NCBI RefSeq assembly: GCF_003052585.1
Contig: NZ_QASN01000021.1
Location: 332,965 to 396,964, forward strand
DNA: 64,000 nucleotides
DNA from: Pseudomonas mangrovi
GTDB taxonomy: Bacteria; Pseudomonadota; Gammaproteobacteria; Pseudomonadales; Pseudomonadaceae
Direction: 5' to 3'
This document shows, piece by piece, positions 52,139 through 61,006 of the stretch. Below the pieces are notes generated by a model that saw nothing but the letters and a program-made list of their open reading frames with translations, ran no database searches and was not told where the DNA came from. The stretch's first letter is position 1; each line of letters starts with the position of its first letter. A program made the position numbers and the translations under genes.

Positions 52139-52762
52139 CTATGCCTGATGGTCTTGCGATTGCGCTTGCGCCAGTCCGCGGCGCACGCGATTGAATAAGG
52201 TGTAGCCGAGCAGGGCGGCGATCAGGATCAGCAGCGGGTCGATCCAGATGATCGGTAGCAGACCGCTGGCAACACCGGCACCGAGCACGCCGAAGCAGAA
52301 GGCCCGGTCGCTCTTGCCCATCGGGCCATCATAGCGCCGGCTGGCACCGACCATCGGCCCCATCACCCCGGCGTACTCGCTGATCACCCCGAGCAGCACC
52401 ACCAGCACCACGTAGATCGGCGACACCCCGGCGATCAGGGCGAACGGCAGGTACAGCGCGGCGTCGGCGATCACATCGCACAACTCGTTGAGATAGGCGC
52501 CCAGGGTCGACTGCTGGCCGAACTCGCGGGCAAGCATGCCGTCGATGGCGTTCAGCGCCATGCGCAGGAACATCCAAACCGGAATCAGTGCGAACAGCCA
52601 GTGATGGCGAGCAAAGCCGGCCACCAGCGCGGCGATGATCAGCGACCCGATGGCCGCGCCAAGGGTGACCTGATTGGCGGTCACGCCTGCTGCATGCAGA
52701 CGCACCACCAACGGCCGCAGCAATGCCTGGAAACGCGGCTTGAGCTGATAGATGGAGGCCAT
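52139..52762 (-). CDS. ynbA: CDP-alcohol phosphatidyltransferase-like protein (YnbA-like)
   Basis: The 207-residue membrane protein has about six hydrophobic helices and a variant CDP-alcohol signature, NAIDGMLAR, eight residues, G, three residues, then NELCDVIAD (residues about 66-95). The normal motif is D-x2-DG-x2-AR-x8-G-x3-D-x3-D; here the first and third aspartates are asparagines. This may mark a special YnbA subgroup with a different alcohol acceptor. It is the first gene of the operon, with GGAAC ahead of the ATG and a 265-base gap upstream. Confidence 0.82.
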   Translation of the reverse strand: MASIYQLKPRFQALLRPLVVRLHAAGVTANQVTLGAAIGSLIIAALVAGFARHHWLFALIPVWMFLRMALNAIDGMLAREFGQQSTLGAYLNELCDVIADAALYLPFALIAGVSPIYVVLVVLLGVISEYAGVMGPMVGASRRYDGPMGKSDRAFCFGVLGAGVASGLLPIIWIDPLLILIAALLGYTLFNRVRRGLAQAQSQDHQA

Positions 52763-53028
52763 GCGGGAAGTTCCTTTTCAGTGGGGCGTCGCGCAGCTTA
52801 CTCCTGCACGGGCGGGGGGCAAGTCTGGCGGGTTGAATCTGTGACCGGGACTAGGGCTGTGAAGCCACCATGCACCGTTCCACCAGGTGGGGCTACGTGC
52901 GGGACGCAAGAGCGGCGAATGTGCACCTCGACACAGGCCGGAATCGCCGGCTCGACAGCACCAGGGAGCTGATGTAAACAACGCCAGCGCGGCCTGCGGT
53001 CTCGGTTTTCCAACATGGAGAGTTATGA

Positions 53029-53541
53029 ATGATCAGACGATTTCCAGCCATATTGCTCCTCGGTTTGGTCGGCACGACGGCACAGGCAGAAGTCGACGAT
53101 ACCGGTGCTTTCCAGGTGCTCTCCTTCAGCCAGGGGGAAATGCATCAGGTCGACGGGCAGTGGGCCATCCGGCGTGAGGCGCAGGAGCTTACCTACAAGG
53201 TCAATGGCACCTGCGTTTTCAACCAGAAGCCCAAGCCCTGCATGTGGTACGGCTACATCCTGGAGTACGACTCGGCCGGTCGCGATGTGGAGATGCAGTG
53301 CAGCGGCTATCAGGACTCGCCCTCGAATTTCGGTAACCCAGGCGAGCTGATCGAACGCAACGCGCGGACCTTCAGCTATGTCGTGCCGCTCAAGGGCAAC
53401 GAGCGTCTGTTCATCAATCCCCAATACACGGCTGCGGGGGGCGAAGGCCGCATCGTTCGGGCTGTTACCCGTTGCTCGGTGGACGGTGTGCAGGTGCTGC
53501 AGTTCAAGCAGACAACGGTGATCCCGCCGCGCAAGGGCTGA
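53029..53541 (+). CDS. Hypothetical secreted protein
   Basis: The 170-residue product has a signal peptide (MIRRFPAILLLGLVGTTAQA) and a beta-rich mature domain with four cysteines (CVFNQKPKPC, MQCSGY, VTRCSVDG), likely two disulfides. I do not recognise the family. GGAG lies 9 bases before the ATG at 53029. It stands alone between the ynb-like operon (divergent) and a disrupted gene. Confidence 0.65.
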   Translation: MIRRFPAILLLGLVGTTAQAEVDDTGAFQVLSFSQGEMHQVDGQWAIRREAQELTYKVNGTCVFNQKPKPCMWYGYILEYDSAGRDVEMQCSGYQDSPSNFGNPGELIERNARTFSYVVPLKGNERLFINPQYTAAGGEGRIVRAVTRCSVDGVQVLQFKQTTVIPPRKG

Positions 53542-53602
53542 AGAGACATCCGCCGCCGCACTGGCTACTCATGGCCAGCTAGCGGTCATCGAGGAGAAAC
53601 GT

Positions 53603-54448
53603 GTGACGCTGATCGTCCATCTGCAGGCCCAAGTGCCGGCTACTCAGGCGCTGCTGGCCAAGGTGACTCCGCAGGTGTACTCGGAGCCCACGGCCTGGCG
53701 CTGGATATCTCCCACCCCGCCTTGCCTAGCCTGATGCTGCTGGGCGATGCCCGCGGCGGGATGGTCATCTCGGCACAATGGCAGCTGTCGGATGCCGAAT
53801 GGACCTCCCTCGAGCATTTTGTCGTGGTCTGTCGCAAGACGGTACCGGAGAGCGACGCGGCTTACCGCCGCAACCACGATGCCTGGCTGAGCACATCACC
53901 GCTGGACGCCGGAGGCACGCAGCCCATTCGCCTGCTGCGTGGCCTGCGCCTGAGCAAGGTCACGCTGCGTCCGCGTGAGGTGGCGGGCATCGGCGAATGG
54001 ACCGCCAGCTACCTGGGGCCCCGGGTTCTGGCAAGCGGTACGCGAGGCCGGGTTGAGCGGGTTGCTCGCCGAGCCGATCCTGCAGATCCGCTCGGGAGAT
54101 CCCATCGACGGAGTGCAGCAGCTCTGCACCGACGTCATCATGCCGCCCGTCGCGGACGACGCTTCGGTCTACGGCCTGCTGTGCTACCGGGCCGAGGAGA
54201 TCGGCGGGCGAGCAGACTTCATGCACAGCGCAGAGCCCTGGGCCAACCCGCGTTTCGGCTGGCCCGGGTGGATCGTCAGCGCACGGGGGCGCGAGCTGTT
54301 TCTCGCACAAGACCTTCAGGGCTGGGATTTCCGTCCCGTCCTGTATATCGACTCCGCGCTTCACGCCGACTACCGGGCACTCTGCGTCCAGCTGCAGGCG
54401 CTGATGGACGCTGCGGCAAACAGCCGTCTGCAAGTGCGTGACTGGTAG
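53603..54448 (+). pseudogene. Doubly frameshifted hypothetical gene
   Basis: Starting at GTG 53603, one frame reads LIVHLQAQVPATQALLAK and TPQVYSEP to about 53688, after which the coherent reading continues in another frame (GLALDISHPALPSLMLLGDA ... GIGEWTASYLGP). At about 54013, inside CTGGGGCCCCGGG, it returns to the first frame (GFWQAVREAGLSGLLAEPIL and onward to LQVRDW). The two shifts compensate, and the joined protein would be about 280 residues. The family is unknown to me. Either the gene is decaying or the sequence has two indel errors in GC runs. Confidence 0.55.
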
Positions 54449-54579
54449 GACCGTTCTCGGAAGCCATTTCACGGTGCGATAGAACTGGCCATGGGCTGGT
54501 CTGGTTTTTGGGCTGAAACCTTCCTGTTGTCGCGTATATGCTGCAGCACCCAATCAAGGACAGAAATGTAGGAGAAATC

Positions 54580-55362
54580 ATGTCTCGCAACTCTGCGCTC
54601 ACCACCCTGGGCAGTTGTGCATTGATCAACCTGATGCTCGCCACCCAGGCGCAAGCATCATCGGTCGACTGGTCGGGCGCCTATCTGGGCTTCGGCGTCG
54701 GCGCCGCACAGGGCGCGGCAGAGACCGATGTGCAAACGCGGGACGGCTTTCCCGGTTCCTACTTCACCTCGCCGGATCCCGAACAGATCGACGCTGTCAC
54801 GGCGACGACACTCACCGAACGAGGATTTTCCGGCACCTTCTTAGCCGGATACGGGCAGCAGCGCGGCAACCTCTATTTCGGCCTCGAGGCGAGTGCCAGT
54901 AGCCTGGATTTCGATGCGTCCGACACCTCGGGTGCGGAGTACCTGTCGGCTGCCACCGGAGCCTTTCGCAATCGGATGTCGGTCAGCGCCGATTGGCAGG
55001 CGACGTTGCGTGGGCGTCTTGGCTGGGCCGAGCAGCGCTGGCTGACCTACGTGACCGGTGGAGTGGCATTCACCCAGGTTCGCCTGGATGCGCAGTTCCG
55101 GGACAACTTTCTCGGCGTAGGCGCTAGCGGTAGCGGCAGTGAGAAAAAGACCCGCACGGGCTGGGTGGTCGGCGCGGGCGGCGAGTACGCGCTGAGCGAT
55201 GCGTGGCGACTGAGGGGTGAGTATCTGTACGCCGACTACGGCAGGATCGAGGCATCAGCTGTCGTCACCAACCCGGCCTTTCCGCTGTTCGCAAACGAGA
55301 TGGATAGCTCGGTCGACTTCCGCACCCAGAGCCTGACGCTTGGCCTGTCTTATCAATTCTGA
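54580..55362 (+). CDS. Outer-membrane beta-barrel porin-like protein
   Basis: The 260-residue product has a signal peptide ending near TQAQA (about residue 27) and alternating amphipathic strands typical of an eight-stranded OmpA/Omp31-like barrel: WSGAYLGFGVGAA, FSGTFLAGYGQQRGNLYFGLE, ATLRGRLGWAEQRWLTYVTG, GWVVGAGGEYALSDAWRLRG and LGLSYQF with the C-terminal Phe used by the BAM machinery. GGAG precedes the ATG at 54580. These proteins (Omp31/OmpW-like) are often immunogenic pores of unknown substrate. Confidence 0.85.
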   Translation: MSRNSALTTLGSCALINLMLATQAQASSVDWSGAYLGFGVGAAQGAAETDVQTRDGFPGSYFTSPDPEQIDAVTATTLTERGFSGTFLAGYGQQRGNLYFGLEASASSLDFDASDTSGAEYLSAATGAFRNRMSVSADWQATLRGRLGWAEQRWLTYVTGGVAFTQVRLDAQFRDNFLGVGASGSGSEKKTRTGWVVGAGGEYALSDAWRLRGEYLYADYGRIEASAVVTNPAFPLFANEMDSSVDFRTQSLTLGLSYQF

Positions 55363-55448
55363 TCAGCGCGCCAGGAACGACGCCGAGGGCTGCGATTGAT
55401 TCTGCCTGCCTGAAGCGTTGTAAAGCGAGGTCTATCCAGCGTCGCGAT

Positions 55449-56075
55449 TCAGCGAGCCTGGGTCAGCGCCAGCTTGATGCCTAGTCCAACCAGCACCGCG
55501 CCGGTCAGGCGGTCGAACCAGTGCCCCATGCGCGCAAAGCCCGCGCGCACCCGCTGCTGACTGAACAGCAGCGCGACCAGGCAGAACCAGAGCGCGGTGG
55601 CGCCGGTCAGGTAAGCGCCGTAGCCCAGCTGCACCGACAGCGGGGTGTTCGGGTCGATCACCACCGCGAACAGCGACAGGAAGAACAGCGTGGCCTTGGG
55701 GTTCAGGCCGTTGGTGATGAAACCGGTACTGAACGCGGCCAGTGCCGAACGCGCCACGGTCGTCTCGCCCTCCATCGACGCCGCATCCATCGGCCGGGCA
55801 CGCAGCGCCTTGATGCCGATGTACAGCAGGTAGGCGGCGGCGAGCCACTTGAGAATGCTGAACAGCAGGATCGACTGGGAAACGATCAGGCCGATGCCCA
55901 GCAGCGAATAGGTCACGTGGATCAGGATGCCGCTGCCGACGCCCAGCGCCGTGAACAGCCCCGCCCTGCGCCCACGCACCACGCTCTCGCGCACAACCAC
56001 CGCGAAGTCCGGCCCGGGGCTGGCGACTGCCAGCAGGTGGATCAGGGCGATGGTGAGAAATTCGTTCCAGTACAT
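55449..56075 (-). CDS. LysE-family amino-acid exporter
   Basis: The 208-residue membrane protein has six helices and the LysE/RhtB signature VASPGPDFAVVVRESVVRG (residues 17-35) and FITNGLNPKATLFFLSLFAV (about 120-140). It would export amino acids or their analogues across the inner membrane. The start at 56075 is the family start (MYWNEFLTIALIHLL); a longer upstream reading is non-coding. No regulator is adjacent. Confidence 0.9.
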   Translation of the reverse strand: MYWNEFLTIALIHLLAVASPGPDFAVVVRESVVRGRRAGLFTALGVGSGILIHVTYSLLGIGLIVSQSILLFSILKWLAAAYLLYIGIKALRARPMDAASMEGETTVARSALAAFSTGFITNGLNPKATLFFLSLFAVVIDPNTPLSVQLGYGAYLTGATALWFCLVALLFSQQRVRAGFARMGHWFDRLTGAVLVGLGIKLALTQAR

Positions 56076-56162
56076 GCGGGCTCCGGACGAGGTTCGACGG
56101 GCGTAGGGGGGAGCTAATCTACGCCCCCGGTGCGCGTCCGGAAAGTTCGGGGACAGCGAGTG

Positions 56163-56195
56163 GCGGCGCAATGCGCTTCGCTTATTGCGCCCTAC
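56163..56195. repeat. Dispersed hairpin repeat
   Basis: GGCGCAATGCGCTTCG followed by CTTATTGCGCCCTACGG at 56163-56195 is an inverted repeat ending in the CTACGG boundary seen in the other dispersed units of this window. It lies between the LysE-family gene and the T6SS module. Confidence 0.55.
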
Positions 56196-56208
56196 GGTGA
56201 CCAGGGCT

Positions 56209-56260
56209 GGCCGCACCTGGCTGGCCGCACCTCGCCGGCCGCACCTAGCCGGCCGCACCG
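56209..56260. repeat. 14-bp tandem repeat GGCCGCACCTNGCC
   Basis: Three full units and one partial unit (GGCCGCACCTGGCT, GGCCGCACCTCGCC, GGCCGCACCTAGCC, GGCCGCACCG) run from 56209 to 56260, ending exactly at the stop codon of the TIGR02270-type gene. The placement directly after a stop parallels the ectC repeat and suggests slippage-prone gene ends. Confidence 0.75.
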
Positions 56261-57514
56261 CTACTTCAGTTCGCTCAACAGGCTTTGCTGCCGCGGCACC
56301 GGTGCGCTGCAGGGGAACAGCACCTGCCTGGGCTGGAAACGGGCGAGCAGCGCGGCCGCTGCAACACGCTGGCGCTGCCAGCCCTTGCGCAGGACCTGAC
56401 GGCACTGGGCTTCGCTCAGCGGTGCACCGAGCAGATGGGCCTGGCCATTGGCGAAGCGCTGCTCATTGGCTTGCCACCAGGCCGCAACCAGTGCCGGATC
56501 GGGCCAGGCCAGGTCGGTGTCGGGGTCCATAGCGACCTCGGGATCGTCCGGGTCGTCGCTGGGGCCGGCGTCGTAGTCCAGTGTGTTCCTGAGCTCCAGA
56601 TCCAGCTCGGCCAGGTCGGCACCGGTGATCAGTGCAAAGGCTTCGCCGGCGGCGCGGGCCAAAGGTGGCTCCTGCATCTGGCGGATCAGCCAGGGGACGG
56701 TCTGCGGATCGCCGAACAGCCCGGCGGCGCGGATCGCCAGGCGGCGCCGGGCCGGGTCCTGGGTCAGCTGGCGAATCCAGGCCATGGACAGCTCACGCGG
56801 TTGCCAGGCGAGCAGCACCGGCAGAGCGCGGAACTGCCACTCGCTCTCCTCGGCCGCGAAGTCGCGCAGCACCGCCAGGGCTTCCTCGTCACCCAGCTGG
56901 GCGGTGGCCCAGTTGCACCAGAAGCGCACGGCGGTGTCTTCGTGCAGGCGATGCACACGCAACTCGATCATCAGGTCATGGCGGCGCAGCTCACCCGCCG
57001 TGCGCGCCGCCCGCGCCAGTACTCTGGGGTCGGCATGCGCCAATGCGGCGAGCAGCGCCGGGCCGGGATCGCGGCGATGCATGCCGCAGGCGGCGAGACC
57101 CAGCCGGCGTGCCAGCGGGTCGGCAGAGGCGAGCATGCGCTCGACCGGCGCTTCAATACGTGCCCAGTCCAGCCAGCCGAGAGCAGCGCTCAGCGCGCGT
57201 TCGGTCTCGGACGAGCTGCCGTACTCACGCAGCAGCGCAGCGCAGGTCGGCAGATCCTCGCGCTCCAGCGCCAGCACGTTACAGACAAACAGCTCGCCCA
57301 TGGCCTGCGGATGCAGTTGCGCCGCCAACGCGTCCTGCGCGGCCGACCCGGCGATGCGCAGACCGTCCAGGTGCGCCTCGATGCGCTCCTCCAGCCGCTG
57401 CAGGTGGCGCAGGTCGTAGTGCGGCGCACGCACCGCGTAGTCGCGCAGCTCGGCGAGAAAGGCAGCCTCTTCGAGGTGCTGGTCGAGGACGTTGGAGACG
57501 GTGGCGGTGCTCAT
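56261..57514 (-). CDS. TIGR02270-family HEAT-repeat protein (T6SS-associated)
   Basis: The 417-residue protein is built of alpha-helical repeats with HEAT-like phrases (ADPLARRLGLAACGMHRRDP, AHADPRVLARAARTAGELRR, DPARRRLAIRAAGLFGDPQT) and an aspartate-rich linker (about 320-340), matching the TIGR02270 family found in T6SS cargo loci. The mature role is unknown; HEAT repeats usually bind proteins. It is cytoplasmic by composition. It is the last gene of the VgrG-effector module, 156 bases after the probable immunity gene. Confidence 0.8.
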   Translation of the reverse strand: MSTATVSNVLDQHLEEAAFLAELRDYAVRAPHYDLRHLQRLEERIEAHLDGLRIAGSAAQDALAAQLHPQAMGELFVCNVLALEREDLPTCAALLREYGSSSETERALSAALGWLDWARIEAPVERMLASADPLARRLGLAACGMHRRDPGPALLAALAHADPRVLARAARTAGELRRHDLMIELRVHRLHEDTAVRFWCNWATAQLGDEEALAVLRDFAAEESEWQFRALPVLLAWQPRELSMAWIRQLTQDPARRRLAIRAAGLFGDPQTVPWLIRQMQEPPLARAAGEAFALITGADLAELDLELRNTLDYDAGPSDDPDDPEVAMDPDTDLAWPDPALVAAWWQANEQRFANGQAHLLGAPLSEAQCRQVLRKGWQRQRVAAAALLARFQPRQVLFPCSAPVPRQQSLLSELK

Positions 57515-57670
57515 ATTGGGTAGGCTCTTGGTAAGGCCTCGCCGCTCTGCTCAGTGATCCAGCGAGTGTTCGATCTGTGTGAGTCCCTGGCAAAGGCCGG
57601 CGGGCTCGCGAATGGGCTGGCAGCACAGTTCTCGCTTCTGGGCACGGGCTTCAAGGTTCGATCAGTAGGA

Positions 57671-58597
57671 TCAGGCATTGTCCCCATGGTGGAGCTCGGT
57701 CCAGCTATGCCCATCGAAGGCCAGGATATCTTCTTCGCCGATTGACCATAGCGTTCCTTCGTTGGCGTGCAGTCTGTGGGTGGTCACTTGCCGCCCCAGG
57801 CCGGTATCAACTGGGACTATCTGGTTATTCTCGATTTTGGCCAGGAAATTGTTGCCAGCGAGATAGGGCGTGCCCTGGAAAATTTCGATGGAATACCAGT
57901 TCTTTTCGAGTCCGTTGCTATCAACCATCTGCCAGTTGCCAAAAGCACCGTGCATCACGACACCGAGGTTTCCGCATATCCACACCTGGCCGTCCGGCAG
58001 GCATTTGACACCGGCCAAGTGGGCATTCGTCGGGCTTTCATCGGCATGCCAGGTCGCGCCATCGTAGAAATAGATTTCGCCCTGCCAACCCACGGCATAA
58101 AGGCCGCTTCCGTTCAGGCCGTCGATATCGAAAAAGCCGTGTGCACTTTCTCGGGTCAGGATGCTGTCCGCGATCGAGAGCCACTCATCTCCTTGCCGCT
58201 GGTATACCTGTCGACCGTAACCACAGGCATAAAGTGAACCGTTGATGTTCTTGATGGCTTCCAGATAGCCATAGGGCTCGCTGAAATTCAGGCCTGCACC
58301 TTCAATCTGCTCTTTTCGCTGGCCCGCCGTGCTCAGCTCCTGCACTTCCCCGTTGCGCCCGAGAATCCACCAGCCGCGATAGTTCTGCGAAGGGTTACTC
58401 AGGTAGGTAAGCGATTTGCACTGGAAATCCAGGTCGGTTTTCCCCCACTGACCATTGATATGGGTAAAAAACCGGCAAAACTCGGTGTTGCTGGCGAGCA
58501 TCTTTGGATAGCTGAGGATACCGAGAGCGTCCTTGCGCCCATAGAAACCCGCCAGAAAAAAGATGGGTACTTTCTGTCCCGACATCTCGAACTCCAT
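57671..58597 (-). CDS. Probable T6SS immunity protein (beta-propeller-like)
   Basis: The 308-residue product has repeated short beta-strand phrases ending in G-x-x-W/Y (GWWILGRNGEVQEL, GSLYACGYGRQVYQRQGDEW, GLYAVGWQGEIYFYDGATWH, GQVWICGNLGVVMHGAFGNW, GTLWSIGEEDILAFDGHSW), suggesting a beta-propeller. No signal peptide is seen. Base composition is clearly lower in GC than its neighbours, which fits horizontal acquisition. It directly follows the HNH-type effector gene on the same strand (106 bases). That is the usual position of an immunity gene, but the pairing is inferred. Confidence 0.6.
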   Translation of the reverse strand: MEFEMSGQKVPIFFLAGFYGRKDALGILSYPKMLASNTEFCRFFTHINGQWGKTDLDFQCKSLTYLSNPSQNYRGWWILGRNGEVQELSTAGQRKEQIEGAGLNFSEPYGYLEAIKNINGSLYACGYGRQVYQRQGDEWLSIADSILTRESAHGFFDIDGLNGSGLYAVGWQGEIYFYDGATWHADESPTNAHLAGVKCLPDGQVWICGNLGVVMHGAFGNWQMVDSNGLEKNWYSIEIFQGTPYLAGNNFLAKIENNQIVPVDTGLGRQVTTHRLHANEGTLWSIGEEDILAFDGHSWTELHHGDNA

Positions 58598-58703
58598 TGA
58601 AAGTGTATGGAAGGTTTAAGGAATGCTCATGCCGCAATGGGGCACCAATCATCAGGTAGCCTGCCGAGGGCTTCTCGGAGGGAACGAGCGTTGCGAGCCT
58701 TCC

Positions 58704-59966
58704 TTAGACGCCCGACGGCGCTGAGTAGGTGCCGCCGGGAACGAAGCCATCCGGCGTACGATTGCCTCCAGAATCGGCGCGCAGAAGAAGTTTCTCTGAT
58801 TTACCTGGGCCGACATCCAACCCCATGTTCCGGTGAGCGGACTCACTCTGCGCGGCCATGCACGCAGTACTGCAGTCCTGCTTGACCTCGGTGACGGCCT
58901 TGGAGCCTTCGTCGTTGGCCTGTTTGAACGTCCAGGTGCCAGCCTCCTTTTTCACCATGGGCTGGCCCTTTTTCGTTCGCTGGCCGGTTTTGCCCATTAC
59001 CGGGCTGCTGCTCATGAACTCATCTTCTTTCACATCGATGATTGCATGAACGCGGCCATGCTCTTTAAGCCCGCCAGGTCCGGTATCGCTTTTGGTGGCA
59101 CCCTCCAGGCAGATGCAGGGCGCCTTGGTGTCGTCATACTTTTCTGCGCCGGGATAGCGTCCGCCGTCGCCTGTTTTCCGTTCACCGGCAGGCATGAAGC
59201 AGTGAGCAGGAATCACATGGTGCGGCGTTTTTCCATCGCAGCAGCCGAAGTCGAAGGGCAGCAGGTTGCAATCGAACTTGTCCTTGCACTCCTCGTCTTC
59301 GCACATGGAATCGAGAGCGCCTTTCTTGTTGTAGAACGCATGCTTGCCGTCGTCCTCCTCCAGCAGCGCCTTCCAGTCCACCGCGTCGTCGTCGGTTTCG
59401 GCCAGGACCTTGGTTGCTGTTGGCTTGTTATGGCTCCTGCGCTTGTCCTTGTGGGTGTTCTGCTTGACGTGTTTCTCCACGCACTTTTGCGTGGCTGTGG
59501 TTTGTTCCTTGCAAGGACCGTCTGGCATCGCTGTGCCATCCATGTACATCCAGGGCGGCGTGTTCCCCGGCGCCGATCCGTGGTTGTGAGTGGTCAGGTC
59601 CATCATCCGTACCACATTCTCCCCTTCGAACTTCACATTCATCGACCATGAGGTGAAGTACACCTTGCCCTTGATCTTGCTGGTGATAACGCCTTTCTTC
59701 GGCGCACAGCCGGCCTCATCGCCGTAGCTGGTCTTGAAGTAGCTCTTGTTCTTGAGCATCACTTCCTTGCCGGTGATCTTGATCGTGCGGGTGCCGTTGG
59801 TGGTGTCCTTGGCCATCCCGGTGTTGGGGTAGGGAATGGGCACGCCGGGTGGTGTCGGGGGTGCCTGGGGCGGGGTAAAGCAGACGTCCGGGAAGCTGGC
59901 GATGGACTTGCCATCAGCCGACTTGCAGGACACTTCCATGTTGTTGGCGTAGACCTCGTTGGCCAT
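58704..59966 (-). CDS. PAAR-like DUF4150 T6SS effector with HNH-type nuclease domain
   Basis: The 420-residue protein begins with a DUF4150 (PAAR-like) domain (about residues 1-150; MANEVYANNMEVSCKSADGK, PNTGMAKDTTNGTRTIKITG) that would cap the VgrG spike. The C-terminal part (about 210-350) is cysteine-rich and holds CCDGKTPHHVIPAHCFMPAG (His 249, 250 and 255) and LKEHGRVHAIIDV, an arrangement typical of GHH/HNH endonuclease toxins. A DNA-degrading antibacterial effector is the likely activity. It overlaps the ketosynthase-like gene by one base (TGATG). The last 50 residues are unfamiliar. Confidence 0.82.
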   Translation of the reverse strand: MANEVYANNMEVSCKSADGKSIASFPDVCFTPPQAPPTPPGVPIPYPNTGMAKDTTNGTRTIKITGKEVMLKNKSYFKTSYGDEAGCAPKKGVITSKIKGKVYFTSWSMNVKFEGENVVRMMDLTTHNHGSAPGNTPPWMYMDGTAMPDGPCKEQTTATQKCVEKHVKQNTHKDKRRSHNKPTATKVLAETDDDAVDWKALLEEDDGKHAFYNKKGALDSMCEDEECKDKFDCNLLPFDFGCCDGKTPHHVIPAHCFMPAGERKTGDGGRYPGAEKYDDTKAPCICLEGATKSDTGPGGLKEHGRVHAIIDVKEDEFMSSSPVMGKTGQRTKKGQPMVKKEAGTWTFKQANDEGSKAVTEVKQDCSTACMAAQSESAHRNMGLDVGPGKSEKLLLRADSGGNRTPDGFVPGGTYSAPSGV

Positions 59967-61006
59967 CAGCCAGCCCTCACCGGTTGGTAGCGGAGTATCG
60001 CGGCGGCGCGTTGGCCGGCGTCATTGCCGAGGTGGCAGAGAACGTTGGGGCCGTCGCCGTAGGCCTTGCGGCAGGCGGCCAGGGCCACCACGAGCATGGC
60101 CGGGCCGATGGCGGCGCCCACCTCACCGATGCAGTCGGCCGGGTGCCAGAGATGGAAGAACTCCTTGCGCACCCGCAGCGTGCGGCTCAGCGCCAGCGAC
60201 GCCTCCTTGAAGTAGTACTGCTCGCCGGACAGGTCGGTGACGCGGTAGTCCATCTTCTCCAGACCGCAGCCCACTTCTGCCAGGGCAGCGCGGATGGCCT
60301 GGGTCAGGCCCTCGGCGCGCAGGGGTATCTCCTCGCTTTCGACCGTTGCCGGCTCCATGCCGAACCCAAGCCCGAGGCAGGCCAGCTGCGGCTCTTCGCT
60401 GACGAAAGGCGCGCCAACCACCACCGCCGCAGCCCCCTCGCCGGGAATGAAGCCATTGGAGTTCTGGCTACTGAGCAGGCGCTGCCGCTCCTCGTAAGTT
60501 GTCAGGGTCGTTGCATTGAGAAAAGAGTCGACGCCGGCGATCAGCACATGTCGATGGCCGCCCTGGTAAACCAGCTTGCGCGCGTTGAGCAATGCGACGG
60601 CACCACTGACCCGGCCGCGGGCGATGATGCTGGAGCTGGGGTGAAAAGCCAGGCCCAGCTCCTGTTCGATATCTTTCAGCAGTTGGCCATCCAGGCCGGC
60701 GAGCCTGCCCGGCCGCTCCTGCTCCGCAACCCCAAGCAGCAGCGGGGTCTGCGCCGGATCGATGCCTGGAGTGCCCTGCAGGGCTTCGGCAATAGCACGT
60801 GCAGCCATCTTTATCAGCTTGCTGCGGCCGCGCCAGGACTGCTCCAGCGGTACGCTGGCGCCGAGCAGCCATTCGCCGCCGCGATCGATGAATCGGGTTT
60901 CCTGGAAGTTGTCGATGGCACAGCGAATCGCAGCGCAACTGGCCGGGGCACTGAGGCCAACGGCGCTGACCATGCCGGTGCCGAAGATGCACAGGGCGCC
61001 CATCAT
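59966..61006 (-). CDS. Thiolase-fold ketosynthase-like T6SS accessory protein
   Basis: The 346-residue protein has a beta-ketoacyl-synthase-like fold (IFGTGMVSAVGLSAPASCAA, NARKLVYQGGHRHVLIAGVD, GFIPGEGAAAVVVGAP, CHLGNDAGQRAAAI). Where a ketosynthase has the nucleophilic Cys (T-A-C-x-S-G) this protein reads ARGRVSG, so the cysteine seems absent and catalysis unlikely. Such proteins occur beside VgrG, DUF2169 and DUF4150 genes; their role in effector loading is unknown. ATG 61006 overlaps the DUF2169 stop by 4 bases. Confidence 0.8.
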   Translation of the reverse strand: MMGALCIFGTGMVSAVGLSAPASCAAIRCAIDNFQETRFIDRGGEWLLGASVPLEQSWRGRSKLIKMAARAIAEALQGTPGIDPAQTPLLLGVAEQERPGRLAGLDGQLLKDIEQELGLAFHPSSSIIARGRVSGAVALLNARKLVYQGGHRHVLIAGVDSFLNATTLTTYEERQRLLSSQNSNGFIPGEGAAAVVVGAPFVSEEPQLACLGLGFGMEPATVESEEIPLRAEGLTQAIRAALAEVGCGLEKMDYRVTDLSGEQYYFKEASLALSRTLRVRKEFFHLWHPADCIGEVGAAIGPAMLVVALAACRKAYGDGPNVLCHLGNDAGQRAAAILRYQPVRAG

